From: a virus
Virus record (IMG/VR): IMGVR_UViG_3300007504_000003
Location: 1 to 64,000 of that record
DNA length: 64,000 nt
Strand: one strand, 5' to 3'
Below, one piece after another: positions 51,501 to 60,600 of this stretch. The position numbers and the translations under genes were made by a program. Below the pieces are notes generated by a model, which worked only from the letters and a program-made list of their open reading frames with translations, ran no database searches and was not told the origin of the DNA. The first letter of the stretch is position 1, and each line of letters opens with the position of its first letter.

Positions 51501-51828
51501 CCAGGCGGAGCATAAGAGCAAGTATGTCACGGTGGTAGAGGCTCCTCCTGGGCGGGACAACCACGATGACCTCTCGGATGCTGTGGTTCGGATGGTGTGG
51601 CTGGCCTCTCAGTCCATCGGAGAAGGTCGGCATCTCGCGACGGGGGGTGGCCCACGTCCAGGTTCGTTGAACAGGCACCCGAATCCCGGATCCCTGTCCC
51701 GAGCACGCCGTAAGGCTCTCCTGGGTGGGAGTTCCCTGAAGCGTATGGATCCCCGTAAGGCGAGGGCGGGGGGGATGAGTCCATATCGGGGGCTGGTGAT
51801 GGTCTCCCACAAGAAAAAGAAGAGGTGA
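48499..51828 (+). CDS. terL: Terminase large subunit with intein
   Basis: A 1109-codon frame from GTG 48499. Removing the 450-residue intein leaves a 659-residue extein. Motor: Walker A LSVGRRSGKTT, reconstituted across the splice junction, and Walker B ILVILDEVAHF, with a coupling motif RIILISSPLGK. Nuclease: Asp residues in FDFAMVGDASAVAIG and HDDLSDAVVRMVW. TerL pumps DNA into the prohead and cuts the concatemer. The intein splits the Walker A motif between Lys and Thr, so unspliced protein cannot hydrolyse ATP. Followed by two small genes and the portal. Confidence 0.9.
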   Translation: MSLADLARNVGRTTTTQGREVADIITFIEAPWGLDFKLFPVQRVILKVHYGLALDDNEFDYPLDAPVPEDHPHYDPEVLDHDGYYKHRLVISDWQRKNYQYLTEAGYLRYLHDDGRCNVREVVPGHERREMILSVGRRSGKCLKAGSLVLTSKGVLPIESLGDPEGPEHQPCRITVAQEGRQTTAESAYFYNGGVREIRDLKTYCGFRLGGTPNHRIKVMSPEGFVVWKYLGDVEEGDFVAIHRGTNLWPQEYLDVSPYWSDLGRKDLSLPTHLTEEWGLLLGALVGDGSWTRDRVVELTVACPEFRVEMKALWTRLFGGFKEQGVGHSPKTTRIQFHSLGARQFLHDLGWVYDADRRSKMVPWSVMQSTAPVVRAFLRGLFETDGGMESNGKVVSFCSASERLAHEVQTLLLNLGIVSRIRAKWNKTYERNYYILIVRGLRHRQMFAERVGFVSRRKMEPLWAGLKSSSREGGNSESIPYLREWGSKLLASVPTSKPGQGWSRSDLRGVMGNTIKPSSTEQMTYPRLEKTLAEARRLGADQEIVQHLQEIYDLDYFFDPVVSVEQGEEAVYDLNVPQGSMFVANGMTNHNTTISACIAAYETYKLLLKGDPHRYYGLPHSNVIQLISVATDKDQAGLLYREVAGHFKSCDFFSPYMANNTMSYANFQTPYDIDQYGSYADDPKARSSIKITFRSCVAKGLRGAGNILVILDEVAHFTDAGQSGADEVYQAVTPSTSAYSPKDPADKRLPIGEVEGRIILISSPLGKTGLFYDQYTLGFQPGPSENMICVQAPTWEVNPTIPAHEFEKHYLKDVRVFFTEYGAVFSDRTRGWIENEDDLLACIDPARRPRFRGRSRFPHYLGFDFAMVGDASAVAIGHVEDRNVVVDFVDSIQAGEGQYADVDRLRMEWVADWLKDLSQRFYLVNGMFDQWAGLPLEQALEDRGLTQIRAEHFTAPLSSRIYRNFYNMMQERRVVLYDWPRPVDEHGIEQHCPYIAEMLTLQAEHKSKYVTVVEAPPGRDNHDDLSDAVVRMVWLASQSIGEGRHLATGGGPRPGSLNRHPNPGSLSRARRKALLGGSSLKRMDPRKARAGGMSPYRGLVMVSHKKKKR
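48922..50271 (+). other. Intein of TerL (LAGLIDADG type)
   Basis: A 450-residue intein from Cys (CLKAGSLVLTSKG) to NGMTNHN, followed by extein Thr. Block B is LGGTPNHRIKV. LAGLIDADG motifs: LLLGALVGDGSW and LRGLFETDGG. The +1 residue is Thr, one of the accepted nucleophiles. Confidence 0.9.
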
Positions 51829-51833
51829 GGTAG

Positions 51834-52091
51834 ATGCCTGTCCGAACCCCTACCTCGCCCCTGTCTGCTCACCATCGTTTGATGGTGACGATGGTGAAGA
51901 CCAGTCACCGGAAGGCGAAGGTCAGCCCCACGCCGGAAGCCTTGGATAGGGTCTCTCGTGTCTTTCAACGAGCAGGGGGCTCCTGGGAGAGGCTGTACCT
52001 TGGAAGTTCAGAGGACATGACTCTCCTGAAGCGAACACTGAAAGTGGCGGTAAAGTCAGGCGTCTTTACGAAATCACCCTCTTGGTCCTGA
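51834..52091 (+). CDS. Small hypothetical protein
   Basis: An 85-residue basic protein six bases after terL, with GAGGTAG upstream of ATG. Sequence features: VSRVFQRAGGSWERLY and LLKRTLKVAVKSG. No motif; function unknown. It lies in the packaging operon. Confidence 0.5.
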   Translation: MPVRTPTSPLSAHHRLMVTMVKTSHRKAKVSPTPEALDRVSRVFQRAGGSWERLYLGSSEDMTLLKRTLKVAVKSGVFTKSPSWS

Positions 52092-52102
52092 ATTGGTGGT
52101 CG

Positions 52103-52426
52103 ATGCCAACACGAAGCCACGCCCGCAATGCCCCGAATGAGCGAGAGAAGCGTCTTCTTGTTCATCTGGTGCGTGCTCAGAGAGAGCTGGACTCCGCTCT
52201 GAGGCTTTGTCGGGAGGCTGCTCGTCGCGATGAAAATCCCGAGCGGAAGAAGGCTTATCGGAGAATGTCCGTGAACCTGATGCGTCTACACAGGCAGGTC
52301 AGTGAGATTCAAGGGACTCATCGGATTCAGGATCCGGTGTCCCCGGCGACCCCTCCCCTGAGTCGGGATGCGTTTTCGAGTCTGGTCCGTGGGGTTCAGG
52401 CAGACCTTGGGGTGACTGATGGCTGA
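52103..52426 (+). CDS. Small helical protein before the portal
   Basis: A 107-residue protein from ATG 52103; an in-frame TTG at 52082 is possible. It is a charged helix (REKRLLVHLVRAQRELDSAL) with an Arg/Glu-rich middle. It overlaps the portal gene by eight bases, so it is coupled to it. Function unknown. Confidence 0.5.
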   Translation: MPTRSHARNAPNEREKRLLVHLVRAQRELDSALRLCREAARRDENPERKKAYRRMSVNLMRLHRQVSEIQGTHRIQDPVSPATPPLSRDAFSSLVRGVQADLGVTDG

Positions 52427-55400
52427 TGAACCTACGACAGGCTCGGGGTCTCCCCCGGGTAAGCCGCCACGTCGTCTCGCGTCGATGGGTCCGGATCTGT
52501 CTGAGCAGGAGGGAGTCCCGGTGAGTCGAGTGAAAGATCGGAGCAAGGTCCGAGTCGGCAAGCCGAAGAGGCTCGTCCGGGCTTCCTCGATGCGAATGGG
52601 CTACAGCAGCTCAGGGCTCGGGTCGGCCAGCACTGTGGATGCGGCTCACGGGAACTACTACCACCCGGAGCTGAGCACCGATTTTCTGGAGCTGCCCCAG
52701 AGTCAGCAGGAGCAGTGGAACTTTTATCGGCACTTCTACCGGTCTCATCCCTTCGTGGGGCAGGCGCTTGATCTCCATACGGAGTTGCCTCTGTCGAAGG
52801 TCCGGATCTCGCCTCCTAAGGCGAGGAACCGGGATTTGGCGATGGCGGCTTCGCGGTTCTGTACTCGCTGGGCACAACGAATCAAGCTGCTCTCTCGTCT
52901 CAGGGAAATCGTCCACGAGTATCACCTGTTGGGCGTGGTGAACATCTACGCAGAGGATACCTCTCCGGATATGCCGGATGAGGTGCGGTTCCGTTCGGAC
53001 ACGTACCTGGAAGAGACTCCAGATGGAGAACCGCTCCTCAGGACAGAGCGACGGCTCCGGGAGGACGCCAACGAGCGTGCCGTTGCGTGGTTGAAAAAGA
53101 ACTACAAGGGGTGGACAGCCCTGCGGGTTCTTCCACCTGAGCAGGTGGATGTAGAGAGCTTCCCTTTCACTGATGAGAAGCTGTTTAGTCTCCGCCCAGA
53201 CAAGCGGACTTTGACCCTGGTTGACCGGGCTCGTGGGGGGGATCGTCGAGCACGTCGGGTGTTGGAGTCCATGCCTGTGGAGGTGGTCAAGGCTCTACAG
53301 GATGGGGAGGCTATCCCTCTCAACACGGATCCGGACGCCGGCTCCTTCATCTACCACATGGAGCGAAAGCGGTCGCAGTACGAGAACCGCCCCCACAGCA
53401 TGTTGGAGCGGTGCATCCTCCCAGGCACCCCCATCACGGTTCTTCGGAACAACACCATACTTGAAGTACCTGTCGAGCTGGTCAACGTCGAGACCGATCT
53501 CCTGCTCACGCATACCGGAGCCTTTCATAAGGCTGAAGCAGGCTCCCGCCCTGTAGCGGAGGACATTACTGTTCTTTGGCTCGATGGCGAAGACCGTCCC
53601 CTATGCCTCACCTCAGACCACCCGCTCCTCCGTCTTGACGACGACAGTTCTGAGAAGTGGGTTTACGCCGGGAATCTCAAGGAAGGTGACACCCTCCGAG
53701 AAGCCCACCCGGTCCCTACTTCAGGACACCCTGAAGTCATCGATCTCGCTGCTTGGTGGGAGAATAAGGGCTCGCTTCAGGTTGAGCGTCGAGTTCGGGA
53801 CAACCAGCAAGGTCTGGTTGTTGACACCACCCGTGAAGTTCGGGTAGCCGAAGTCATGGCGGATGAGGAGGGCCTTACGGTCCACTTTGAGCATGACCAG
53901 GACGATGTAGGACGTGTCAGAACCGTCGAGAACGACCGGCGACTTACTCGTTGGCTCAAGTCCCTCAAAGAATCAAAGACGGCGTCCTCGACGGCTGTGG
54001 CCGCCGTTACGGGGCTCACCAAGTCCGAGGTCCAGAACGCTGTCCGTCGTTTCGAGAGAGATGTGCCTGCCTTCCATCGGACAGTCGAGGGGCGAAAGGT
54101 CACTTGGTACCCTCTCCCGGAGACTGCCACCTCCCCAGGCTCAGTCGTCACCAGAACAGAAACCAGCTCTATTCACCAGATCCCGCTCACCCCCGATTTC
54201 ATGTACCTCCTGGGTACATGGTTCGGAGATGGTTGGGCTTGGAAGGCAAAGGGCAAGTTCCTCAACACAGTTTGCCTTGCTTGGTCTATCGATAAGAACG
54301 CCGACAAGCTCCGGTCTCGAATCCGAGACCACCTGGAGACCTTCTTCGGGGCAGATTCCGTGGTCGAGGGCAACCTGTTCTCTGGTTCCGGCTCCTCTAC
54401 AGAGAATCTCCGGGTTGAAGATTCCTTGTTGGCTCGGTGGTTTTACGAGGAGTTCGGAGGATCGGCTCAGACCAAGACAGCCCCCAAGTGGGTGTTCGAC
54501 CTTCCTGAGCAGCACATCTTGTCCTTCCTCCAGGGTCTTCTGGACACCGATGGTTTCTGTCGAGCAGGCCGGGTCTCGACTGCTCTGGTTCAACTGGACA
54601 ACGAGACTCTCATCCGTCAGGTCCATCTGCTATGCAGCCGAGTCGGGATCAAAACACAAGTGAGACCTGTTCGCCGGGAAGCCCGCAGTTGGACACGCAC
54701 CTGGGTGACGACGGAAGGGGTTCAGGAGAAGACTTACGACTACGAGCCTAAGACCTTCTGGCAGGTGTCCTGCACCCGACATGAGGATGTTCTCAAGTGG
54801 GTCTCCGGGACCATCAAGGGTGCCGAGGTCAACTGGCCGGAGAGGAACCACTCCTGGGGGAGCCCGTTCCAAGACGGGTGGCTGACCCGGAAGGTCAGGA
54901 AGGTCGAGACCGTCTGGTACGAAGGGCTTGTCCACTCTTTTGACGTTGAAGTAGATTCGAGCCTTGTTGCTCTAAGTGTCTGTATTCACAACTGTATTCG
55001 GACGCTCGTCCACCAGGATAAGTTGCGACAGGCAAATGCTTCTATCGCCTCTCGGCATATGACTCCGGTGAGGATCGTCTGGGCGGAGGATATGGACGCC
55101 GCGGACACGGAGGCTCTTCGCGATCAGGTCGATATGGCTCTCGCGGATCCAGATTTCTCCATCGTGGCGAACTTTGAAATTCGCTGGGAGGAGATGGGGG
55201 GAGGACAGGGGAACCGACTCCTTGAGACCTCCCAAGAGTATGACCGGGCGGATCGGGAGCTGTACGCCGGCCTCAGTGTCACCGAGTCTCTTCTGACAGG
55301 AGAGTCAACCTACTCCGCCGACAGGACGAGCCTGGAGGTTATCAACACCCGATACATGTTCCTTCGGGAGTTCCTTCAGGACTTCGTTCAGGACTGCCTA

Positions 55401-55787
55401 TTTGAGCCCATGTGCCGTCGAATGGGTTTTATCGAAGAGGATGAAGATGGGGAAGAGGTGGTCCTGACTCCGCTTCTGAGCTTCACCCGGTTGGGCATCC
55501 GGGACACTCAGGACACCTTCGACGCCTTCATGAATCTCTACCAGAAGGGTTCACTCCCGGTGGAGACCATCTATGAGTTGCTCAACATCGATCCGGTGAC
55601 CGCGACTGAGAAGCTCAAGGAGGACTCCATGACGCTTCGGGACGCGACCTTCAACGAAGTCTTCCGAGGTCTCTATAGCGAGGTAGCTCGACAGTTGGTT
55701 GAGGGCTCTGACGCCGTGGATAAGATCGCGAAGATTCTGGGGCTGGAGTACGAGAAGCCGAAGGAGGACTCTGGAGGGAGGTTCTAA
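52419..55787 (+). CDS. Portal protein with intein
   Basis: A 1122-codon frame; without the 527-residue intein the extein is 595 residues, in the range of large portals. Extein marks: NFYRHFYRSHPFVGQALDL, IVHEYHLLGVVNIYAED, the QVDVESFPF region and, after the splice, LAGLS-like RELYAGLSVTESLLTGES, with a C-terminal helical part. The portal forms the ring through which DNA enters and leaves the head. It follows terL, as usual. The splice junction is MLER|CIRTL. Capsid and protease genes are not in the window. Confidence 0.82.
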   Translation: MADEPTTGSGSPPGKPPRRLASMGPDLSEQEGVPVSRVKDRSKVRVGKPKRLVRASSMRMGYSSSGLGSASTVDAAHGNYYHPELSTDFLELPQSQQEQWNFYRHFYRSHPFVGQALDLHTELPLSKVRISPPKARNRDLAMAASRFCTRWAQRIKLLSRLREIVHEYHLLGVVNIYAEDTSPDMPDEVRFRSDTYLEETPDGEPLLRTERRLREDANERAVAWLKKNYKGWTALRVLPPEQVDVESFPFTDEKLFSLRPDKRTLTLVDRARGGDRRARRVLESMPVEVVKALQDGEAIPLNTDPDAGSFIYHMERKRSQYENRPHSMLERCILPGTPITVLRNNTILEVPVELVNVETDLLLTHTGAFHKAEAGSRPVAEDITVLWLDGEDRPLCLTSDHPLLRLDDDSSEKWVYAGNLKEGDTLREAHPVPTSGHPEVIDLAAWWENKGSLQVERRVRDNQQGLVVDTTREVRVAEVMADEEGLTVHFEHDQDDVGRVRTVENDRRLTRWLKSLKESKTASSTAVAAVTGLTKSEVQNAVRRFERDVPAFHRTVEGRKVTWYPLPETATSPGSVVTRTETSSIHQIPLTPDFMYLLGTWFGDGWAWKAKGKFLNTVCLAWSIDKNADKLRSRIRDHLETFFGADSVVEGNLFSGSGSSTENLRVEDSLLARWFYEEFGGSAQTKTAPKWVFDLPEQHILSFLQGLLDTDGFCRAGRVSTALVQLDNETLIRQVHLLCSRVGIKTQVRPVRREARSWTRTWVTTEGVQEKTYDYEPKTFWQVSCTRHEDVLKWVSGTIKGAEVNWPERNHSWGSPFQDGWLTRKVRKVETVWYEGLVHSFDVEVDSSLVALSVCIHNCIRTLVHQDKLRQANASIASRHMTPVRIVWAEDMDAADTEALRDQVDMALADPDFSIVANFEIRWEEMGGGQGNRLLETSQEYDRADRELYAGLSVTESLLTGESTYSADRTSLEVINTRYMFLREFLQDFVQDCLFEPMCRRMGFIEEDEDGEEVVLTPLLSFTRLGIRDTQDTFDAFMNLYQKGSLPVETIYELLNIDPVTATEKLKEDSMTLRDATFNEVFRGLYSEVARQLVEGSDAVDKIAKILGLEYEKPKEDSGGRF
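53412..54992 (+). other. Intein of the portal protein, with a helix-turn-helix insert
   Basis: A 527-residue intein from Cys (CILPGTPITVLRNN) to VALSVCIHN, followed by extein Cys. Block B is LTSDHPLLRL. LAGLIDADG motifs: LLGTWFGDGW and LQGLLDTDGF. Between the splicing and endonuclease parts lies a winged-helix-like insert (STAVAAVTGLTKSEVQNAVR and the following VEGRKVTWYPL), probably aiding DNA recognition. Confidence 0.88.
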
Positions 55788-56080
55788 TCTCCCAGGAAAG
55801 AGAAGACCTCGGAGATCGCTGCCGTCATCTTCTTCCGGCAGCGAAGACAGTCGATTGCGTCGCTGCCGGGGGCTCCCGCGATGAAGTCCTCCAGAATCAC
55901 GTAGGCAGGAGCGGCGTCCGTAAACACGCGGACGTTCCACCTGGAACGGAAGATGAGGCCCGGGTCGGCGGCTACAGCGAGCCAGAAGCTCGCCTCTGAG
56001 ATGAGCTTCTGCCCACAAAGAGCCACGGAGACGCCGCCCTGGGGGTCTTCTTTCATGCAGTGGACGCGCAGCTTAGCCAC
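55784..56080 (-). CDS. Small Cys-containing protein
   Basis: A 98-residue protein that converges on the portal (4-base overlap). It has HCMKED, ALCGQK and DCLRCRKKM, giving pairs of Cys/His that could bind zinc. It is the last gene of the minus-strand island 55.8-57.5 kb and overlaps the tyrosine phosphatase gene. Function unknown. Confidence 0.55.
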   Translation of the reverse strand: MAKLRVHCMKEDPQGGVSVALCGQKLISEASFWLAVAADPGLIFRSRWNVRVFTDAAPAYVILEDFIAGAPGSDAIDCLRCRKKMTAAISEVFSFLGD

Positions 56081-56768
56081 CTTTGCCCCTCCTCAGTAGG
56101 CTCGCCTTGCGGTTGCGTTTCTTTTCGTCCCGGGGAGACAGGACCCGAGGGTAGCCTCTCTTTGAGCAGCCGAGGCGATGGGTCTCTTTGAGGTGGTTCC
56201 ACTTGTCAGTCAAGTACCACTCGTCATCCACAGCGTCCTGGGGAGAGAGCATATCCCAGCCTTCCAGCCGACTGGCGATCTCGATCATCCTCGTGTTTGG
56301 GGATGCGAAGCCGTACCTCTGGTGCCTTGCTTGGCAGCGGTAGACGTACTCCGCTGCCTCTCGGGCTCGGGATTCACCCCACTGGCTCGCGTGGATGATA
56401 TACGCAGCCGCGGTGCTTCGGCTGATGCCGACGTAGCAATGGATCAGCAAGTCCCCTTCTGCGTCCAGGTCCAGACCCTTTCCGAAGTCGAGGAGGGCTC
56501 GGATGTGGTCTTCGGTGGGGCCGAAGAAGGCGGGGACGGGGCCCCCCCAGCCTCCGGAGGCTGAGCGATATTCTACCTCTTGTTCGATATCGTCGAATTC
56601 CAGGCGGAGACGTGGGCCTCCGAAAGACTGGAAGCCGAAGGGGGGGTGTCTGTTGGTTCTCTCCCGGCGGCTGGAGCCGATTGAGACGACGGCACGCAGA
56701 GCAGCCCGGCGACTCTTGGAGTTGAGCCGTCGGGCTGCTTGTGTCCGTCCGCAGATGATCAGGTTCAT
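56073..56768 (-). CDS. Tyrosine or dual-specificity phosphatase
   Basis: A 231-residue protein from ATG 56768, coupled to the upstream gene by ATGA. The PTP loop is intact: LLIHCYVGISRSTAAAY, with C111 as nucleophile and R117 binding phosphate (CX5R). An upstream LEFDDI may supply the general acid. The C-terminal region is basic (KRGYPRVLSPRDEKKRNRK). PTP-type enzymes hydrolyse phosphotyrosine or related esters. With the PP2C and kinase at the left edge, this phage carries two phosphatases. Substrate unknown. Confidence 0.75.
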   Translation of the reverse strand: MNLIICGRTQAARRLNSKSRRAALRAVVSIGSSRRERTNRHPPFGFQSFGGPRLRLEFDDIEQEVEYRSASGGWGGPVPAFFGPTEDHIRALLDFGKGLDLDAEGDLLIHCYVGISRSTAAAYIIHASQWGESRAREAAEYVYRCQARHQRYGFASPNTRMIEIASRLEGWDMLSPQDAVDDEWYLTDKWNHLKETHRLGCSKRGYPRVLSPRDEKKRNRKASLLRRGKGG

Positions 56769-56995
56769 GATTCTTTTTGGATCGGGAGTCCTTGGACTCG
56801 GAAGGCGAGCGGGCTTCGTTTTCGGCACTCGGGTCCGATAGCGAAACCCCCGTGGCTGTCCTCACCGTCGTAGTCTTTCGGTACGATGACTTCGTCCAGG
56901 GTGATGTGGACAACCCAATAGGGGCGATCGATCCGAACCGGTTTCTCGCAGAAGAAACACGGCTCGTATCGGTTTGGGTCCCGCGTCCGAGTCAT
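56765..56995 (-). CDS. Small Cys-containing protein
   Basis: A 76-residue protein with CFFCEKPV (zinc-knuckle-like CxxC) and a later GPECRKR. ATGA overlaps at both ends tie it to the SWIM protein and the phosphatase. Function unknown; a small zinc-binding adaptor is likely. Confidence 0.55.
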   Translation of the reverse strand: MTRTRDPNRYEPCFFCEKPVRIDRPYWVVHITLDEVIVPKDYDGEDSHGGFAIGPECRKRSPLAFRVQGLPIQKES

Positions 56996-57495
56996 CAGAA
57001 CAGGTCGTCCAGGTTGGAGGCGGCGGGGTCCACCCGGGGACCGTCCGCCGGGACGGTCACGGTCATGGTGAAGGGCTGGTCGGTGGGGCGACCCTCCATG
57101 TCCCTCATCGCCTTGGCGATGCGAGCCGCGTCGGCGTCCAGGGCGGCCCGGAGGGTCTCCCTCTCCTCCACCGCGGTGATGCGGTTCAGACCCTCGGTCG
57201 CCACCGCGAGGGTGTGCTTGCAGGGGCCCACGTCTGCGCCCCGGATGGCGTCGCGGCAGGTGCAGGTCCAGCGGTAGGCCCCGCGGCCCGTGTGGCGGAC
57301 GGTCTGGTTGTAGGTCCGCTCGCCGTCCTGCGAAGCGGTGGTCGCGGTGACCTCGTAGACCTCGCCCCGACGGTTGCGGCGAGAGTTGAGAGTGTTGACG
57401 GAGAGGGACTCGGCGCGGTCCTTTCGCTTGTCTTCGCCGCTGGCGAAGATGTGGGAGAGGATGCCCTTCAGGGTGTTGCGGGTGATGACGGCCAT
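56995..57495 (-). CDS. SWIM zinc-finger protein
   Basis: A 166-residue protein from ATG 57495 with AGGAG upstream; a longer frame to 57537 overlaps the promoter-like element. A SWIM motif, CxCx(n)CxH, occurs in WTCTCRDAIRGADVGPCKH (C78, C80, C92, H94). SWIM domains bind DNA or protein partners. It ends in SNLDDLF, an acidic-hydrophobic tail reminiscent of partner-docking tails. First gene of the minus island. Role unknown. Confidence 0.7.
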   Translation of the reverse strand: MAVITRNTLKGILSHIFASGEDKRKDRAESLSVNTLNSRRNRRGEVYEVTATTASQDGERTYNQTVRHTGRGAYRWTCTCRDAIRGADVGPCKHTLAVATEGLNRITAVEERETLRAALDADAARIAKAMRDMEGRPTDQPFTMTVTVPADGPRVDPAASNLDDLF

Positions 57496-57524
57496 GATGC
57501 TCTCCGCTCCTTGAGTTCTGTTGA

Positions 57525-57532
57525 TGTATACG
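57525..57532 (-). promoter_or_regulatory. CGTATACA promoter-like element
   Basis: The minus strand reads GGGCGTATACATC, 29 bases before ATG 57495. Good copy of the recurrent element, driving the phosphatase-SWIM island. Confidence 0.55.
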
Positions 57533-57561
57533 CCCACCCCCGAAAAAGTTACCGCTTTTTT

Positions 57562-57571
57562 CCGGTATAAT
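57562..57571 (+). promoter_or_regulatory. CCGGTATAAT promoter element
   Basis: A perfect TATAAT (57566-57571) ahead of ATG 57603, with GTGAGGAAC as ribosome site. No -35 box is seen at the usual distance. It lies back to back with the minus-strand element at 57525. Confidence 0.55.
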
Positions 57572-57602
57572 TTTTATGGTTGGGGCGGGGTGAGGAACCT
57601 CG

Positions 57603-60600
57603 ATGAATCAGCATGTTCAGGTCGCTGCGGAGCTTCGCCGTCGCATGGGGAGTCTGGTGTATACCAGCTCGGGTGTGTTGTATGTCCTGACACCCGAGAC
57701 GCTGGCTCAGTTGTCTGAGGGTGACCAATGGGTCGGGCTGGTGTCTTCGGACGATCTGGAGGGGGCTCACCGGCTTGTAGAGCACTGCGGCGGGGGTGTA
57801 CTCCGGGAGCCTTCGTCGGGGACCTATGCGGTAGAGACCGTTGCCAAGTGGGGTCGTGTAGGGGCTCAGGTCGGGACTGATACCGCCGCGGTCTGGGCGA
57901 TTGCTCCGGAGCAGCTCCATCATTTTATCGAAGATGAGGGGCTCGCTGGCCTGGATTGGCAGGTGTGGGCGAATCGCTGGGAGGATCTGGAGTCGTCCTG
58001 GCGTGCTCATGGCGGCGCCGTCTTTCATACGGGTGGGGACGGGGGGTTTGAGGTTGAGGTTGAGGGAGCGGTGCGTAGTCTGGGTTTGACTCGCCCCTAC
58101 GGTACCCCGCAGTACCGGGAGGCTGGCTGGTGGGCGATCACTCCAGAGGACCCTGGAATCAACCCGCCGCCCGTGGATAAGGGCGGCCTCATGAACGCGG
58201 TCCCTGGCGTCGATCCTGATGAAGGGGCGTTGTATAACGGGGACGGCCCAGCGGACATGATGGAGGCAGTCCTCGATGAGATCGACATGATCTATCGAGA
58301 GGCGTGGGGTCGTGGGGCCACCGTGGCGGAGATGGATGCCGTCTGGGAGTTTATCTTTCGCGGGTACCGGAAGGGAGCGAAGGCGTCGGGCTGGAATGTC
58401 TGGGTAGACAAGGCGGTCGAGTTGACCGGCGTTCCAATGAAGGTTCTCCTCCTTTGTCTGGACGAGTCGAGGACTCGGGACGCTGTTCGCCTTTGGCGTG
58501 AGGGGTCTGAGCGCGGGGACTTTACGGGGTTCGGGGAACATATCAAGGCGTGTGTCAGTCTCGCCTGGGATGATTCTTCTTTCATGATGGAGCAGCTTCC
58601 AGCGAAGCCGGATTCGGTCAAGTTACTCCTGGCTCGCCAGTACCGGCAGGCGTTTGATGAGGAGCGTTTGACGGAAGCTGGTAAGGCGATCGAAGGGTTC
58701 TCTCTCGGGATGGCTCTGGCAATCACGCAGGGGTTTGTGAGCACCCACCCGTTCTTCGACCTGGGGGAGATCCGACGATTCATCCAGATCCGGAAGAAGT
58801 ACCACGGGGTGTTTACGGCAGCCGCCGCTGTGCTGGCGGAGTATTTCGGGGACGCCCCTCGATTCCAAGCCGCTATCCCGGGTCTCAGGCGGATCTCTAT
58901 CATGCCCCCGGCTCAGGTTCGGGGAGCCTTGTCCGCGGGCGTTCAGGCATTCCGGTCGCTAGGTCGTGTTCGGGTGTCGGACCTCCCCGGGTACGAGTAC
59001 CAGTCTCCTCCGCGATTGGTAGTTCAGTCCTTCGTCGCGATTCACCGAGCCTTGCGGCTCTCGGGTCTTGAGGAGCGGGGGGACTACTACCGGGCATTCT
59101 CGGACCTGGAGACCCTTCTGGACGTCTTCCTCCGGAGTCGTTCGACTCCCGCCCCCGTGAAGACTCTCTTCCGTAAGCTGAAGCTGCTGGGCATCCCCAG
59201 GGACAGCGCAGACGTGCTCCACTTCGACGCAGACCCCGGGGCTTGGTTTGACCTGACTTCGGACCAGAGAGCGGGAATCCGTAGAGAGGTTCTCGGCCTC
59301 CAAGATGAGCTGTCCTCGTTGTTCACTCGGGACATGGACGTGGAAGAGCGTTCTGCGGAAGCAAAGCGGCTGATGGGGGCGTTGTCGCAGATTCAGGCCC
59401 GAGCCGGCATCCACCTTGCTCATCTCATGGAAGAGGACCAACCTCCTCTGGACAAGGTGCTTCGATCCGAGGCTCAGGTGAACCGGGACGGGCCGACAGA
59501 ATACGTCTTGGATTCGTTCAAGAAAGACCTCCTTTCCTCCTGGGAGGAGAGCCCCTCTTTCCGGCCGAAGCTCCTCAGTAAGCGAGAGTTGGGGAAGCTG
59601 TTCACGACGCTGGACAAGGTGAAGACGTTCTCGACGATGGAGCGGGTGATCAAGACTGCGGTTCGTCGTGGTCTGCTCCATAAGACCGCTCTGGAGACGC
59701 TGACGAGCAAGCTGGATAAGGCTCGTCGAAACAAGGCTCTTCGGGACAATCCTGTCCTGGCCCCTCTCCAGTGGGAGCCGATGACGGAGCAAGAGTTTGT
59801 CGCGGCTCATGATGCGGGAGGCGTTGATTTCCGAGGAGATGCTTGGACTGAGGAGCAGAAGGCAGAGGTGCTGGGCCGGGCGAGCCGGGCGATTGTGGAC
59901 TTGGAGGGCGTCTTCGGGAAGGGGTTCTGCGGCAGGCACGCCAGGAAGTTGATGTTCCGGTTCCACGAGGGCTCCGGGACGGGGTCGGGAGCCCTCGCTC
60001 ATTACTTCGGGTGGGAGGATCGGAATCGCTGGCAGCCTCGGGTGAGCTTCGGGGAGGATTTCGACGGGCTATTAGCCCACGAGCTGTCTCATTACTTTGA
60101 AGACCTCCTGGCCTTCCGGATTGAGAAGGCGACCAACCCGGACATGCCAGAGTACCAGTATGGGGACGTAGCCCATGGCTGGGGAGACCTCTTCGGGAGG
60201 ACGGGGACCTCTCTCCGTCAGTTTGTGGAGAGGTCGGGCAATAGCACGATGGGGAAGGCTCTTCAGGAGCACTTCCCGGAGTTCTTGGAGCTGATGGCGA
60301 CGGTGGTGTCCACGCCCGATTATGCTCGGTGGGAGGACAAGATCGGCGGTGCCCTCAGTGACGCTCTCTATGAGGCGATCACTGAGGTGACGGGTCAGAG
60401 CCCCTATGCCGAGGGCAACGAGCAAGCTCGTGGTTGGATGGATGCTCAGTACCAGTCAGACCTCCCTCCGGAGGTACTGGAGGCAGCCAAGCGGAGGGCG
60501 ATTCGGCTACGGGATGGGGATCCGCGGAAGCTTACCTACTACCACTCCTCCCCAGAGTGCTGGGCTCGGCTCTGCGAGCAGTATGTCTACACGAAATTGG

